DNA from: Actinomycetota bacterium | GTDB lineage: Bacteria; Actinomycetota; Thermoleophilia; Solirubrobacterales; 70-9 | Length of the DNA: 36,160 nt | Assembly: GCA_005885405.1 (NCBI GenBank) | Contig: VAYN01000014.1 | Span: 74,998-111,157, forward strand | Direction of reading: 5' to 3' | Shown: one piece after another, positions 23,113 through 30,370 of the stretch | Numbering within the stretch: position 1 is the stretch's first letter | Layout of the letters: every line of letters starts with the position of its first letter | Translations under genes and position numbers: made by a program | The notes under the pieces: generated by a model | What the model was told of the DNA's origin: nothing | Databases searched by the model: none | What the model saw: the letters and a program-made list of their open reading frames with translations, nothing else

Positions 23113-24236
23113 CGCCTCGCTCCTCCCATGTTTGGCTGACTGGCCAAATCTACCGTGCCGACGGGATTCGACCAAAGGCGCCAAGCCAGAAACGCGATGA
23201 AGATGCCGAGGACGGTGCCGGTGGCGCGCTCGTCGATGGTCTGGAAAGCCGGCTGGCCAAGGGTGGTGCTGATGACGACCACGAAGGTGGTGATCGCGGC
23301 GGTGAAGAGCGCGTACTGGACGGTCAGCAAGCCGAAGCTGAGCGCCGCGGCGACGGTGAGGATGACGCCGATCGCCAGATCGTCGCCCTCGAGGACCTCG
23401 GCGATCGCCGATGCCACGAGCAGCCCAATCACCGTGCCGGCGGCACGCAGGATCAGGCGGTGGTCGGTCTCGCCGCGCTCCGGCCGCATCACGAAAAGGA
23501 TCGTCAGCGGGATCCAGTAGCCGTGGTCGTCCATCCCGAGCAGCCGGTAGGCGGCGACGCCCACTGCGAGGGCGAGGCCGAAGCGGACCGCGTGCCGGGC
23601 ACTCTGGGACTCGAGGGACAGGTTGGCTCGCAGCGCCGCGACCGCCTCCCTCCCGCTCCAAGCCTCCCCCGGCTCGTCGGCGTCGCGGTCGGTGACAAGC
23701 CAGACGAGCAGCGACCAGGCGACCTGGGTGAGGGCGCCCAGAGTCGCGTAGGCGAGGGCGGGCCAGGCGTCGGCGGCCGGCAGGAAGAGCCCTTGGGCTA
23801 TGAGCATCGCCAGCGTCACCGTGAGGCCGACGATCGCCAGTCGCAGGGAGACGCAGAAGCAGTAGCCGGCGACGAGGCCCAGCAGCCCCAGCGCCAGAGC
23901 CGCGGTCGGGCCGGTCTGGCTGCTGAGGATGCCGAGCGCGGCGGCGACCCCGATCAGCGGCGCGCTTGCTGCCTGCCACCCCGCTCGCGCCTTGGCCGGG
24001 GCGTCCATCCCGGGGAAGCCGTTGAGGAGGGCGGCGGTGGCGATCGCCCCGGCGCTCTCGGTGTCGAAGCCGAGCTCGAGGGCGAGGGTGAGCGCGATCG
24101 GAACCGAGAGCAGGAAGCCCCGCCTGATCGCCGGGCCCGGCTCGCTCGGGCCGATCGCGAACAGCGGCGACGCATAGAGCTGCCGCGCCCTTCCCGAAGC
24201 GTTGAACAGCCGGCCCTCTGAGCCCTCGGGCGCCAC
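23109..24236 (-). CDS. FUSC-family integral membrane protein
   Basis: The product is about 375 residues and very hydrophobic, with two blocks of roughly five to six helices separated by a hydrophilic loop ([14 protein letters not shown]...). The second block, with [20 protein letters not shown] and [11 protein letters not shown], matches the FUSC (fusaric-acid resistance/YccS-like) transmembrane domain. Such proteins are usually linked to export of aromatic acids; the substrate is unknown here. The GTG at 24236 is chosen because TACCCT lies 7 nt upstream on the minus strand and a longer start would overlap ccdA. It begins the FUSC-thiolase-SDR operon. Confidence 0.83.
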   Translation of the reverse strand: MAPEGSEGRLFNASGRARQLYASPLFAIGPSEPGPAIRRGFLLSVPIALTLALELGFDTESAGAIATAALLNGFPGMDAPAKARAGWQAASAPLIGVAAALGILSSQTGPTAALALGLLGLVAGYCFCVSLRLAIVGLTVTLAMLIAQGLFLPAADAWPALAYATLGALTQVAWSLLVWLVTDRDADEPGEAWSGREAVAALRANLSLESQSARHAVRFGLALAVGVAAYRLLGMDDHGYWIPLTILFVMRPERGETDHRLILRAAGTVIGLLVASAIAEVLEGDDLAIGVILTVAAALSFGLLTVQYALFTAAITTFVVVISTTLGQPAFQTIDERATGTVLGIFIAFLAWRLWSNPVGTVDLASQPNMGGARR

Positions 24237-24243
24237 GGCGGGG

Positions 24244-24253
24244 AGGGTAACCT
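24244..24253. promoter_or_regulatory. Overlapping divergent -10 elements for ccdA and the FUSC gene
   Basis: The string AGGGTAACCT contains TAACCT on the plus strand (24248-24253, 8 nt before the ccdA GTG). It also contains TACCCT on the minus strand (24249-24244, 7 nt before the FUSC GTG). The two hexamers share their TA. Confidence 0.5.
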
Positions 24254-24261
24254 GAAAGGTC

Positions 24262-25023
24262 GTGGTCCTCGCCGCCGTCAGCACCGATCCTGCCTCCGGC
24301 GTGGGGATCCTCGCCGCCCTCGCGGCCGGGGTCGTCTCCTTCCTCTCCCCCTGCGTGCTGCCACTGGTCCCCGGCTACCTCTCGGCCGTGACCGGGGTCT
24401 CAGCGAACGAACTGGAGAACGCGAGCTGGCGCCGGGTGCTCGGGCCGAGCCTCCTCTTCGTCGCCAGCTTCTCGGCGATCTTCATCCTCCTCGGCCTCAC
24501 CGCCACCGGCCTCGGCTCGGTGCTCCAGGACCACAAGGACCTGCTGACGAAGATCTCGGGCGCGCTGATCATCGCCATGGGCCTGCTCTTCGTCGGCTCC
24601 CTCTTCATCACCCGGCTGAACAAGGAGTGGCACGTCGACGCGCTGCTCGAGCGCGCGGGCAAAGGCGGCCCGATTGTCGCCGGCGCGGCCTTCGCGATCG
24701 CCTGGAGCCCCTGCATCGGCCCGACCCTGGGCGCGATCCTCGGCGCCGCGTCTCTCTCCGACTCGGCGGCCCACGGCGCCCTCCTGCTCGCCGTCTACTC
24801 GGCCGGCCTCGCGATCCCCTTCATCCTCACCGCCGTCGCCTTCTCGCAGATGACGACCGCCTTCACCGTCGTCAAGCGCCACTACCAGGCGATCGTCGCC
24901 GTCGGCGGCCTGATCCTGATCGCGATGGGGATCCTGATCTGGACGGGCGAGCTCTTCCGCCTCAATCTCGAGGCGACGAACTGGATGGAAGAAATCGGCT
25001 TGGACTTCTTCAACCAGGTCTAG
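24262..25023 (+). CDS. ccdA: Cytochrome c biogenesis protein CcdA
   Basis: This 253-residue membrane protein of the DsbD/CcdA family moves reducing equivalents from cytoplasmic thioredoxin to the outside of the membrane. The two redox cysteines are Cys31 ([13 protein letters not shown]) and Cys151 ([11 protein letters not shown]), one in each pseudo-repeat of three helices. Six helices can be seen. No ResA, ResB or CcsA gene is adjacent. It could serve cytochrome c maturation or reduction of external thiols, opposing the VKOR/DsbA oxidising pair encoded 5 kb away. The start is GTG, with a -10-like hexamer 8 nt upstream. Confidence 0.93.
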   Translation: MVLAAVSTDPASGVGILAALAAGVVSFLSPCVLPLVPGYLSAVTGVSANELENASWRRVLGPSLLFVASFSAIFILLGLTATGLGSVLQDHKDLLTKISGALIIAMGLLFVGSLFITRLNKEWHVDALLERAGKGGPIVAGAAFAIAWSPCIGPTLGAILGAASLSDSAAHGALLLAVYSAGLAIPFILTAVAFSQMTTAFTVVKRHYQAIVAVGGLILIAMGILIWTGELFRLNLEATNWMEEIGLDFFNQV

Positions 25024-25029
25024 GGACCA

Positions 25030-25077
25030 ACCTCTCCGAGATTTGGGTGCCTATAGGACACCAAAGTTCGGAGAGGT
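25030..25077. terminator. Long hairpin between convergent ccdA and a hypothetical gene
   Basis: 25030-25039 pairs perfectly with 25068-25077 (10 bp). The pairing resumes inward as TTTGG (25042-25046) with CCAAA (25061-25065), with further partial pairing to the apex. It occupies nearly all of the 57-nt gap between the two converging stops. No U-tract is seen on either side. Confidence 0.65.
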
Positions 25078-25080
25078 GAG

Positions 25081-25359
25081 TCAGTTCTGAACCGGCGCCA
25101 CGGTCTCCAGCTCTTTGCCGACGGCCTCGGTGATCTCGAGGCCGTCGTCCTCCATGTCGCGCGAGCAGACGATGCGGAACCGTCCCGTCCCGATCGCGCC
25201 GTCGGGCACCACCGGCAGCCCGCGGATCGTCTCCCAGCCCAGCCGCTCAACCTCGAACGGGTTCATCCGCACCTCGGCCGCCGGAAACGGGCAGTTCGCG
25301 TTGTGCTGGTCGATCGCCTTCGAGATCGCCTCGAGGTTCTTCGCCTCTGGGGAAGCCAC
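25081..25359 (-). CDS. Small hypothetical protein
   Basis: This 92-residue soluble protein starts VASPEAKNLEAISKAIDQHN and includes VRMNPFEVERLGWETIRGLP and RFRIVCSRDMEDDGLEI. It has two cysteines and no signal peptide or membrane segment. I do not recognise the family. Codon use matches its neighbours and TAAACT lies 6 nt before the GTG start, so it is probably real. It is divergent from dinB, with 60 nt between start codons, and converges on ccdA. Confidence 0.7.
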   Translation of the reverse strand: MASPEAKNLEAISKAIDQHNANCPFPAAEVRMNPFEVERLGWETIRGLPVVPDGAIGTGRFRIVCSRDMEDDGLEITEAVGKELETVAPVQN

Positions 25360-25365
25360 GGCTTG

Positions 25366-25371
25366 AGTTTA
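25366..25371 (-). promoter_or_regulatory. Candidate -10 hexamer of the 92-residue hypothetical gene
   Basis: On the minus strand TAAACT ends 6 nt before the GTG at 25359; no Shine-Dalgarno sequence is seen. Confidence 0.42.
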
Positions 25372-25407
25372 GGCGTCTCCTCTATGGGTCCCGTCCCGGG
25401 TCCCTCC

Positions 25408-25413
25408 TACCAT
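25408..25413 (+). promoter_or_regulatory. Candidate -10 hexamer of dinB (leaderless)
   Basis: TACCAT ends 6 nt before the GTG at 25420 and helps choose that start over the ATG at 25384. Confidence 0.42.
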
Positions 25414-25419
25414 CTACGG

Positions 25420-26505
25420 GTGAGCTTCGAGCGGTGCATCGCCCATCTCGACATGGACGCCTTCTATGCGTCGGTGGAGCTGCGGCGGCGGCCTGAGCTG
25501 CGGGGAAAACCTGTGGTGGTCTGCGGGTCGGGGCCGCGGGCCGTGGTAACCACGGCTAGCTACGAGGCTCGGAAGCTCGCGGGGATCCATTCGGCGATGC
25601 CCGCCGCTGTGGCTCGACGGCGGTTGCCTGATGCGGTGTATCTCCGGCCGGACTTTCCTGCCTACCGGGAGGCCTCGGGGCAGGTGATGGATGTGCTGCG
25701 GCGGAACGTCGAGGTGGTCGAGGTCGTGGGGCTGGACGAGGCCTATCTGGACCTGACCGGGATCTTCTCGCCGAAGGCGACTATGCGGCGGGTTGCAAGC
25801 GAGATCCGGGAGGAGACCGGGCTGACCTGCTCGGTCGGGATCTCTGAGAGCCGGATGCTGGCGAAGATCACCACCGAGCTCGGCAAGCCGCGGGGGCTCG
25901 TCGTCCTCTCGCGGGAGCAGGCGCTGGAGCGATTCGCCGGCCACTCCCCCGGTCTGATCCCCGGGATCGGACCGAAAACGGTCTCTCGGCTGGAGTCGAT
26001 GGGGATCAAGACGCTTGCCGACCTTCGCGACTGGCAGCGCCCTGCCCTCGAAGACACCTTCGGCCCCCGCTCCGGCGCCTGGCTGTACGCCCGGGGCAAC
26101 CTCTGGGACCAGACGCCGGTCACCCCCGAACACGAGACGAAATCGCAGTCGACGGAGATCACCTTCGACGTCGACGTCACCCAGCGGGCCGAGCTCGAGC
26201 GCCACATCGCCGAGCTCTCCGAGGAGCTCTGCCGGCGCCTGCGCAAGCGGGAGCTGGAGGGGCGGACGATCGGGATCAAGGTGCGGCTCGACGACTGGAC
26301 CAACGCCACCCGCTCGCACACGGTCGAGAAACCGACCAACGACCCCGAGGTCGTCGGCCCAGTTGCCCTCGAGCTCCTGCGCGCCTACGACCCGCAAAGG
26401 CCGGTCCGCCTGCTCGGCGTCCGCGTCGCCTCCTTCGAGAAGAACGAAGCGAAGGCCGAGCCGGAGCCGACACCCGGCCAGCTCCGCCTCGGCCTCGCTT
26501 CGTAG
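25420..26505 (+). CDS. dinB: DNA polymerase IV (DinB, Y family)
   Basis: This 361-residue translesion polymerase has the catalytic carboxylates in HLDMDAFYASVE (Asp11) and GLDEAYLDLTG (Asp106, Glu107), the SVGISESRMLAKI palm motif, the thumb helix-hairpin-helix LIPGIGPKTVSRLESMGIKT, and a little-finger domain. The C-terminus TPGQLRLGLAS resembles a beta-clamp-binding peptide (QLxLF type). Homology begins at the GTG at 25420; the frame is open further upstream without conserved sequence. No LexA box is seen in the 60-nt upstream gap. Its stop directly abuts that of the converging DPBB gene. Confidence 0.95.
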   Translation: MSFERCIAHLDMDAFYASVELRRRPELRGKPVVVCGSGPRAVVTTASYEARKLAGIHSAMPAAVARRRLPDAVYLRPDFPAYREASGQVMDVLRRNVEVVEVVGLDEAYLDLTGIFSPKATMRRVASEIREETGLTCSVGISESRMLAKITTELGKPRGLVVLSREQALERFAGHSPGLIPGIGPKTVSRLESMGIKTLADLRDWQRPALEDTFGPRSGAWLYARGNLWDQTPVTPEHETKSQSTEITFDVDVTQRAELERHIAELSEELCRRLRKRELEGRTIGIKVRLDDWTNATRSHTVEKPTNDPEVVGPVALELLRAYDPQRPVRLLGVRVASFEKNEAKAEPEPTPGQLRLGLAS

Positions 26506-27150
26506 CTACCGGGTCGCGAGAACCGTTCCGACTCCCGGGAAGCCCAGCCGCTCCTTAACCGCCTCGGTGAGGTCGTAGTCGCGCCCCGCCACGTAGGGCC
26601 CGCGGTCGATCACCGGCACCGTCACCGTGCGTCCGTGGTAGCGCAGCTTCACCTTCGTCCCGCACGGCAGCGTCTTGTGAGCGACGCCCATCGTCCCCGG
26701 CAGCAGGGTGCCGCCGCAGGCGACGCCGTTGCCGTAGAGGCCAGGTCCGTAATAGGAGGCGCCGGCGAGGCGGTAGCTCGTCAGCCTGCGCTTGGCGCTG
26801 CGAGACCCACGAACGCGCCGGTCGTGAACCACGAACGCTCGCACCGCGTGGGTCCCAGTCCGCTCCGGCAGCCAGCGCACCGCGAAGGTCCCATTTGCCT
26901 TCGTCGTCACGCCCCGGGTGCCACCGTCGGGGCCGCGGAAGACCAGCTTCACCCGGTGGTGGCCGCTCGGCCGCACCTTGCCGCGCACCGCCAGCCCCCT
27001 CCCCTTCAGCACCGAGTGCGTCGAGAGGTGCAGGGAAACGTGGGAGCGCGACCGCTCGTTGTGGTTGGTTCGCTCGCTCTTCGCGGCCGCCGGCGCCAGG
27101 CCGACGGAAAGCGCGATGGCAGCCGCCATCGCGGGCATCAGTTTCCGCAT
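26506..27150 (-). CDS. Secreted DPBB/RlpA-like protein
   Basis: This 214-residue protein has a signal peptide (about 1-23, ending PAAAK), then an Ig-like beta domain (SVLKGRGLAVRGKVRPSGHH...VRAFVV), and a C-terminal double-psi beta-barrel domain (about 130-213). That domain contains ASYYGPGLYGNGVACGG, GVAHKTLPCGTKVKLRY and VIDRGPYVAGRDYDLTEA. The catalytic-type Asp in VIDRGPY is conserved. Such domains occur in RlpA lytic transglycosylases, expansins and Rpf-linked wall proteins, so a role in peptidoglycan cleavage or binding is likely. A c-di-AMP riboswitch ends about 20 nt before the ATG, which ties expression to c-di-AMP. No standard Shine-Dalgarno is visible. Confidence 0.88.
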   Translation of the reverse strand: MRKLMPAMAAAIALSVGLAPAAAKSERTNHNERSRSHVSLHLSTHSVLKGRGLAVRGKVRPSGHHRVKLVFRGPDGGTRGVTTKANGTFAVRWLPERTGTHAVRAFVVHDRRVRGSRSAKRRLTSYRLAGASYYGPGLYGNGVACGGTLLPGTMGVAHKTLPCGTKVKLRYHGRTVTVPVIDRGPYVAGRDYDLTEAVKERLGFPGVGTVLATR

Positions 27151-27170
27151 CTAGTTCAGCTCGCTTTCTT

Positions 27171-27305
27171 GCCGCCTACGGGGTTAGCTGACGGGCTCGC
27201 AAACCGACATCGCCGGTCTCGCTACGGGCGGCACGCCGCCCGATTCGCCCCGGCCACGGCAAAGCCGCGGCAGGTGGGTCCCCCGCTCCCCGCGCTCAGC
27301 GGCGC
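27171..27305 (-). promoter_or_regulatory. ydaO/yuaA-type c-di-AMP riboswitch
   Basis: The minus strand carries the conserved core of the c-di-AMP aptamer in order: AGCGGGGGACCCA (27287-27275), GGGGCGAATC (27251-27242), GCCCGTAG, and CGAGCCCGTCAGCTAACC (27199-27182) followed by CCGTAGGCG. A closing stem can form between GCCGC near 27303-27299 and GCGGC at 27175-27171. The order and sequence match the Bacillus subtilis ydaO leader as I remember it. Family knowledge says it turns genes off when c-di-AMP is high and often precedes wall-remodelling hydrolases in actinobacteria. The aptamer ends about 20 nt before the DPBB start, so its 3' strand lies next to the translation start. Confidence 0.93.
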
Positions 27306-27370
27306 GAGGACTCGGCAGATCGTTTAGCTCGTTTGGGAGAAAACACGCTAGAGACCCTCTCGGAGCGGGA

Positions 27371-27416
27371 ATGTGAGCGAACGCACATATTTTGACCCGT
27401 GTGCGAACATGGGTCA
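27371..27416 (+). promoter_or_regulatory. Two dyads flanking a -10-like element of the WS/DGAT gene
   Basis: ATGTG (27371-27375) mirrors CACAT (27384-27388), and TGACCC (27393-27398) mirrors GGGTCA (27411-27416). TATTTT (27388-27393) lies between them and would give a short leader before the ATG at 27409. This looks like a repressor operator. Confidence 0.4.
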
Positions 27417-28893
27417 GGTGACGAAGCCAGAACGACTGACCGGACTCGATACCTCGTTCCTGCACCTGGAGCGCTCCGGCGCCCACATGCACGTCGCCTC
27501 GACCTCGGTCTTCAAAGGCGAAGCGCCGACCCACGCGGAGTTCCGCGATCACATCGCCTCGCGCCTGCATCTAGTGCCGCGCTTCCGCCAGAAGTTGCGC
27601 TTCGTCCCCTTCACCCAGGGGCGGCCGGTCTGGATCGACGACCCGCACCTCAACCTCGACTACCACGTGCGCCAGACCGCCCTGCCGGCGCCCGGCTCCG
27701 ACGAGCAGTTGCGCAACCTGGCGGCGCGGATCTTTTCCCAGCAGCTCGACCGCTCAAAGCCCCTCTGGGAGCTGTGGCTGGTCGAGGGTCTAACTGGGGA
27801 CCGCTTCGCGATCATCGGCAAGAGCCACCACGCGCTTGTGGACGGCGTTTCCGGCGTCGACATCACCACCGTCCTCTTCGACCTCGATGCCGAACCCGCA
27901 GGCGCGCCCGACAAGGCGCCGCCCTGGCTCGCCAGCCCTGAACCGACCGACGTCCAGCTCCTGACCGAAGCCTGGAAGGAGCGGCTGACCAGCCCGCCCG
28001 AGATCTACCGCGGCATCCGCCACGCCCTGCGCGGCCCGCGCCAAGTGCTGAAGGGCGTGGGAGCAACCTCGAAGATGGTCAGCGCCGGGATGGCGGCCCC
28101 GGACACCGTCTTCAACGTCGAGATCGGCCCCCACCGCCGCTTCCAGATGACCCAGACTGACCTCGCCGACCTCAAGCGCGTCAAAAACGCCCACGGTGGC
28201 ACCGTCAACGACGTCATCCTCTCGATCGTCGCCGGCGGCATCGGCCGCTACCTGCGCGCCCGCGGCCACGACACCGAGGGCCTGGAGCTGCGGGCGATGG
28301 TCCCGGTCAGCGTCCGCGCCGAAGAGGAGCACGGCGCCCTCGGCAACCGGATCTCGGCGATGATGGCGCCGCTGCCTGTCTGGTGCGAGGACCCGGTCGA
28401 GCGCCTGCAGCTGATGACCGCCGAGATGGGTGACCTCAAGTCCTCCGGCCAGGCTGTCGGCGCCGAGATCCTCACCAAGCTGACCGACTTCGCGCCCTCG
28501 ACGATCGCCTCCCAGGCAGCGCGCCTGCAGCCGGCGCAGCGCTTCTTCAACCTAGTCGTCACCAACGTCCCCGGGCCGCAGTTCCCGCTCTACGTCCTCG
28601 GCCGCAAGATGGAGTCGATCTTCCCGATGGTCCCGCTCGCCCGCCGGCAGGCGCTCTGCGTCGGGATCATGTCCTACAACGGCCAGGTCAACTTCGGCCT
28701 GATCGGCGACTACGACGCGATGGCCGACCTCGACAGCTTCGCCCTCGACCTCGAGGCGGCGACCAAAGAGGTGATCGCGACGGCACCGGCCAAGACGACC
28801 GCCAAGAAGAAGTCGAAGGCGAAGCCGAAGAAGCGCAAAGCCGCCGCGGCATCGAGCAACGGCGCCGCCCCGGTTACCGCCGAGCGCTCCTAG
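27409..28893 (+). CDS. Wax ester synthase/diacylglycerol acyltransferase (WS/DGAT)
   Basis: This 494-residue acyltransferase uses acyl-CoA to make triacylglycerol or wax ester, typical actinobacterial storage lipids. The catalytic motif HHALVDG is at about 140-146. RLTGLDTSFLHLERSGAHMH at the N-terminus, the PLW motif (SKPLWELWLV), NDVILSIVAGGI and VTNVPGPQFPLY all fit the family. The C-terminal 30 residues are Lys/Ala-rich and basic, possibly for membrane contact. The frame opens at GTG 27373, where a GGAG lies 7 nt upstream. The ATG at 27409 is preferred because homology begins soon after and two dyads with a -10-like element lie before it. This choice is uncertain. Confidence 0.9.
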   Translation: MGQVTKPERLTGLDTSFLHLERSGAHMHVASTSVFKGEAPTHAEFRDHIASRLHLVPRFRQKLRFVPFTQGRPVWIDDPHLNLDYHVRQTALPAPGSDEQLRNLAARIFSQQLDRSKPLWELWLVEGLTGDRFAIIGKSHHALVDGVSGVDITTVLFDLDAEPAGAPDKAPPWLASPEPTDVQLLTEAWKERLTSPPEIYRGIRHALRGPRQVLKGVGATSKMVSAGMAAPDTVFNVEIGPHRRFQMTQTDLADLKRVKNAHGGTVNDVILSIVAGGIGRYLRARGHDTEGLELRAMVPVSVRAEEEHGALGNRISAMMAPLPVWCEDPVERLQLMTAEMGDLKSSGQAVGAEILTKLTDFAPSTIASQAARLQPAQRFFNLVVTNVPGPQFPLYVLGRKMESIFPMVPLARRQALCVGIMSYNGQVNFGLIGDYDAMADLDSFALDLEAATKEVIATAPAKTTAKKKSKAKPKKRKAAAASSNGAAPVTAERS

Positions 28894-28902
28894 CGCCGGC
28901 TC

Positions 28903-30306
28903 CTAGCGGACGACCCGCCCGCTGACCACGAACGGGAGCCCGTCGGTCAGGTAGTTCCAGTCGAGGTTGCCGACGTCGAAGCCGCCGGCGCGGGCATCCG
29001 CGTTGACGACGACGGCGGTGATCCGCTTGAAGCGCGCCGGTCGCGACAGGCGCACCGTGAGGGCGCCGCCGCCACGACTGTAGGCGACACGCACCTTCGG
29101 TCGCCCGTGGCGCTCGCTACCGAGTCGTCCCACCAGGGCCACCCCAGCGGCGGTTCCGCGCGGCGCCTCCAGGTGGACGACGATCGCGCGACCCGGGCGC
29201 GGTCGCACCCGCAGCAGCTGGAAGGTCGTGTGGTTCAGCATCCGGGTCAGCGGCCGGTCGCCGAGGGGAAGATGGCCTTGGCGGCGCGCGTCCGGGTAGA
29301 GGCGACTCTCGCGGAACCCCTTGCCGGTCCGCCACTCGGCGACCGCCGCCGCGAAGCGGGTGAAGTCGTGGCTCAGTTCTGACGGCCCGCTCGCCCGTAG
29401 CGCCCGTTCGTAGCTCGCAACCGAGAACCCACCCGGCTTGGCGTCGATCGACCCAGCCCAGGCCTTGCGGACGATCTCCGGCCCGTAGCGGCGCGCCAGC
29501 CACTGGTTCCAGACGGCGCTGCCGTACTCCTTGATCGAATTCGCGGTCAGCGGCGTTTCGTAGAGCTTGACCCAGCGGCGCACATAGCGCAGGTAGTCGT
29601 TAATGCCGTTGTAGACCTGGTCCTCCATCCAGGTCGCGCTCGCCTCGGCGAACCAGGGGTCCTGGTAGGCGTCATAGCCGAACTGGAGGATGTGGTTGTA
29701 CTCGTGGGCGAAAGTCACCCGCAGGTCCTCGAGCGGCTTCGTCCCCGGGAACTCGAAGGCGCTGTAGTCGTTGTCGAGGACGAGGTAGCCGTGCAGCCGC
29801 CGCGGGATCCGGTGCTCGCTGGTCGCCTGGCCGCGGTCGGGCGCCGCGTAGCCGAACAGTTCGCCGCCGATCTGCGAGAGGTAAACGTCGGTCTTTCCGC
29901 GCCGCCCTCCCCTGCGCCCGTCGCTGCGCGGCTCGCGCCAGCCGAGCTTCTCGTTCTCGACCGTGTGCGCCCGTTCGGCCACCCGCAGCACCGTTTCGAC
30001 GAAGTCCGGGACCCCATCCCCATCGCGGTCGCTCAAGTTCGGCGCATCGAGACCCTGGACCACCCAGTGGACGCAGAAGTGCGGCGAGCAGGCGGGCGAG
30101 CGTGGCGCCTCCGGAACCGAGTAGGCGTTGCGGTTGGGATCGTCGGTGTCGGTGGGCCGCCAGCGCGGCGCCAGGAACGGCTTCTGCGCGTCGGAGGCGA
30201 GTTCGGCCGGGGCAAGCGCGGGGGCGCCCACGGCAGGGGTCGCCGCGGCGATCGCCAAAAGCAGTGCCGCCGAAGTTCCCACCAAATGCCTCCGGCGGTT
30301 GCGCAT
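28903..30306 (-). CDS. Secreted zinc metalloprotease (HEYNH motif, MXAN_6640-like)
   Basis: The 467-residue product has a signal peptide (about 1-28). A Ca-binding-like DRDGDGVPDFVE motif (93-104) follows, then the zinc site HEYNHILQFGYD (HExxH at 201-205) with a likely third ligand in WFAEASATWMED (Glu221). The C-terminal half is beta-rich, probably a binding domain. The arrangement recalls MXAN_6640-type putative metalloproteases. It is exported and probably degrades external proteins. TAGGGT on the minus strand (30321-30316) ends 9 nt before the ATG, a leaderless arrangement. It converges on the WS/DGAT gene with only 9 nt between. Confidence 0.84.
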   Translation of the reverse strand: MRNRRRHLVGTSAALLLAIAAATPAVGAPALAPAELASDAQKPFLAPRWRPTDTDDPNRNAYSVPEAPRSPACSPHFCVHWVVQGLDAPNLSDRDGDGVPDFVETVLRVAERAHTVENEKLGWREPRSDGRRGGRRGKTDVYLSQIGGELFGYAAPDRGQATSEHRIPRRLHGYLVLDNDYSAFEFPGTKPLEDLRVTFAHEYNHILQFGYDAYQDPWFAEASATWMEDQVYNGINDYLRYVRRWVKLYETPLTANSIKEYGSAVWNQWLARRYGPEIVRKAWAGSIDAKPGGFSVASYERALRASGPSELSHDFTRFAAAVAEWRTGKGFRESRLYPDARRQGHLPLGDRPLTRMLNHTTFQLLRVRPRPGRAIVVHLEAPRGTAAGVALVGRLGSERHGRPKVRVAYSRGGGALTVRLSRPARFKRITAVVVNADARAGGFDVGNLDWNYLTDGLPFVVSGRVVR

Positions 30307-30315
30307 GCCTCGGAA

Positions 30316-30321
30316 ACCCTA
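30316..30321 (-). promoter_or_regulatory. Candidate -10 hexamer of the metalloprotease gene (leaderless)
   Basis: On the minus strand TAGGGT ends 9 nt before the ATG at 30306. Confidence 0.42.
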
Positions 30322-30332
30322 GCGGTGGGCGA

Positions 30333-30365
30333 AAGTACCTCCGATGGGTAACGAGGGAGATACTT
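30333..30365 (+). promoter_or_regulatory. Inverted repeat ahead of nadE
   Basis: AAGTACCTCC (30333-30342) and GGAGATACTT (30356-30365) pair over 10 bp with one mismatch and a 13-nt spacer. The right arm contains the only purine-rich Shine-Dalgarno-like string before the nadE ATG at 30371, and also GATACT, a possible -10. It may be an operator or an RNA hairpin that hides the ribosome site. Confidence 0.4.
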
Positions 30366-30370
30366 CCCCG

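Noticed and set aside
23113-23979. Upstream extension of the thiolase frame
   Set aside because: The extension is Arg/Pro-rich shadow of the FUSC gene. Thiolase homology starts at the TTG at 23112, which has a good Shine-Dalgarno.
28886-28908. Direct repeat of GCTCCTAGCG around the stops of the WS/DGAT and metalloprotease genes
   Set aside because: Only 10 nt, two copies, each containing a stop codon; likely chance or a small duplication with no clear role.
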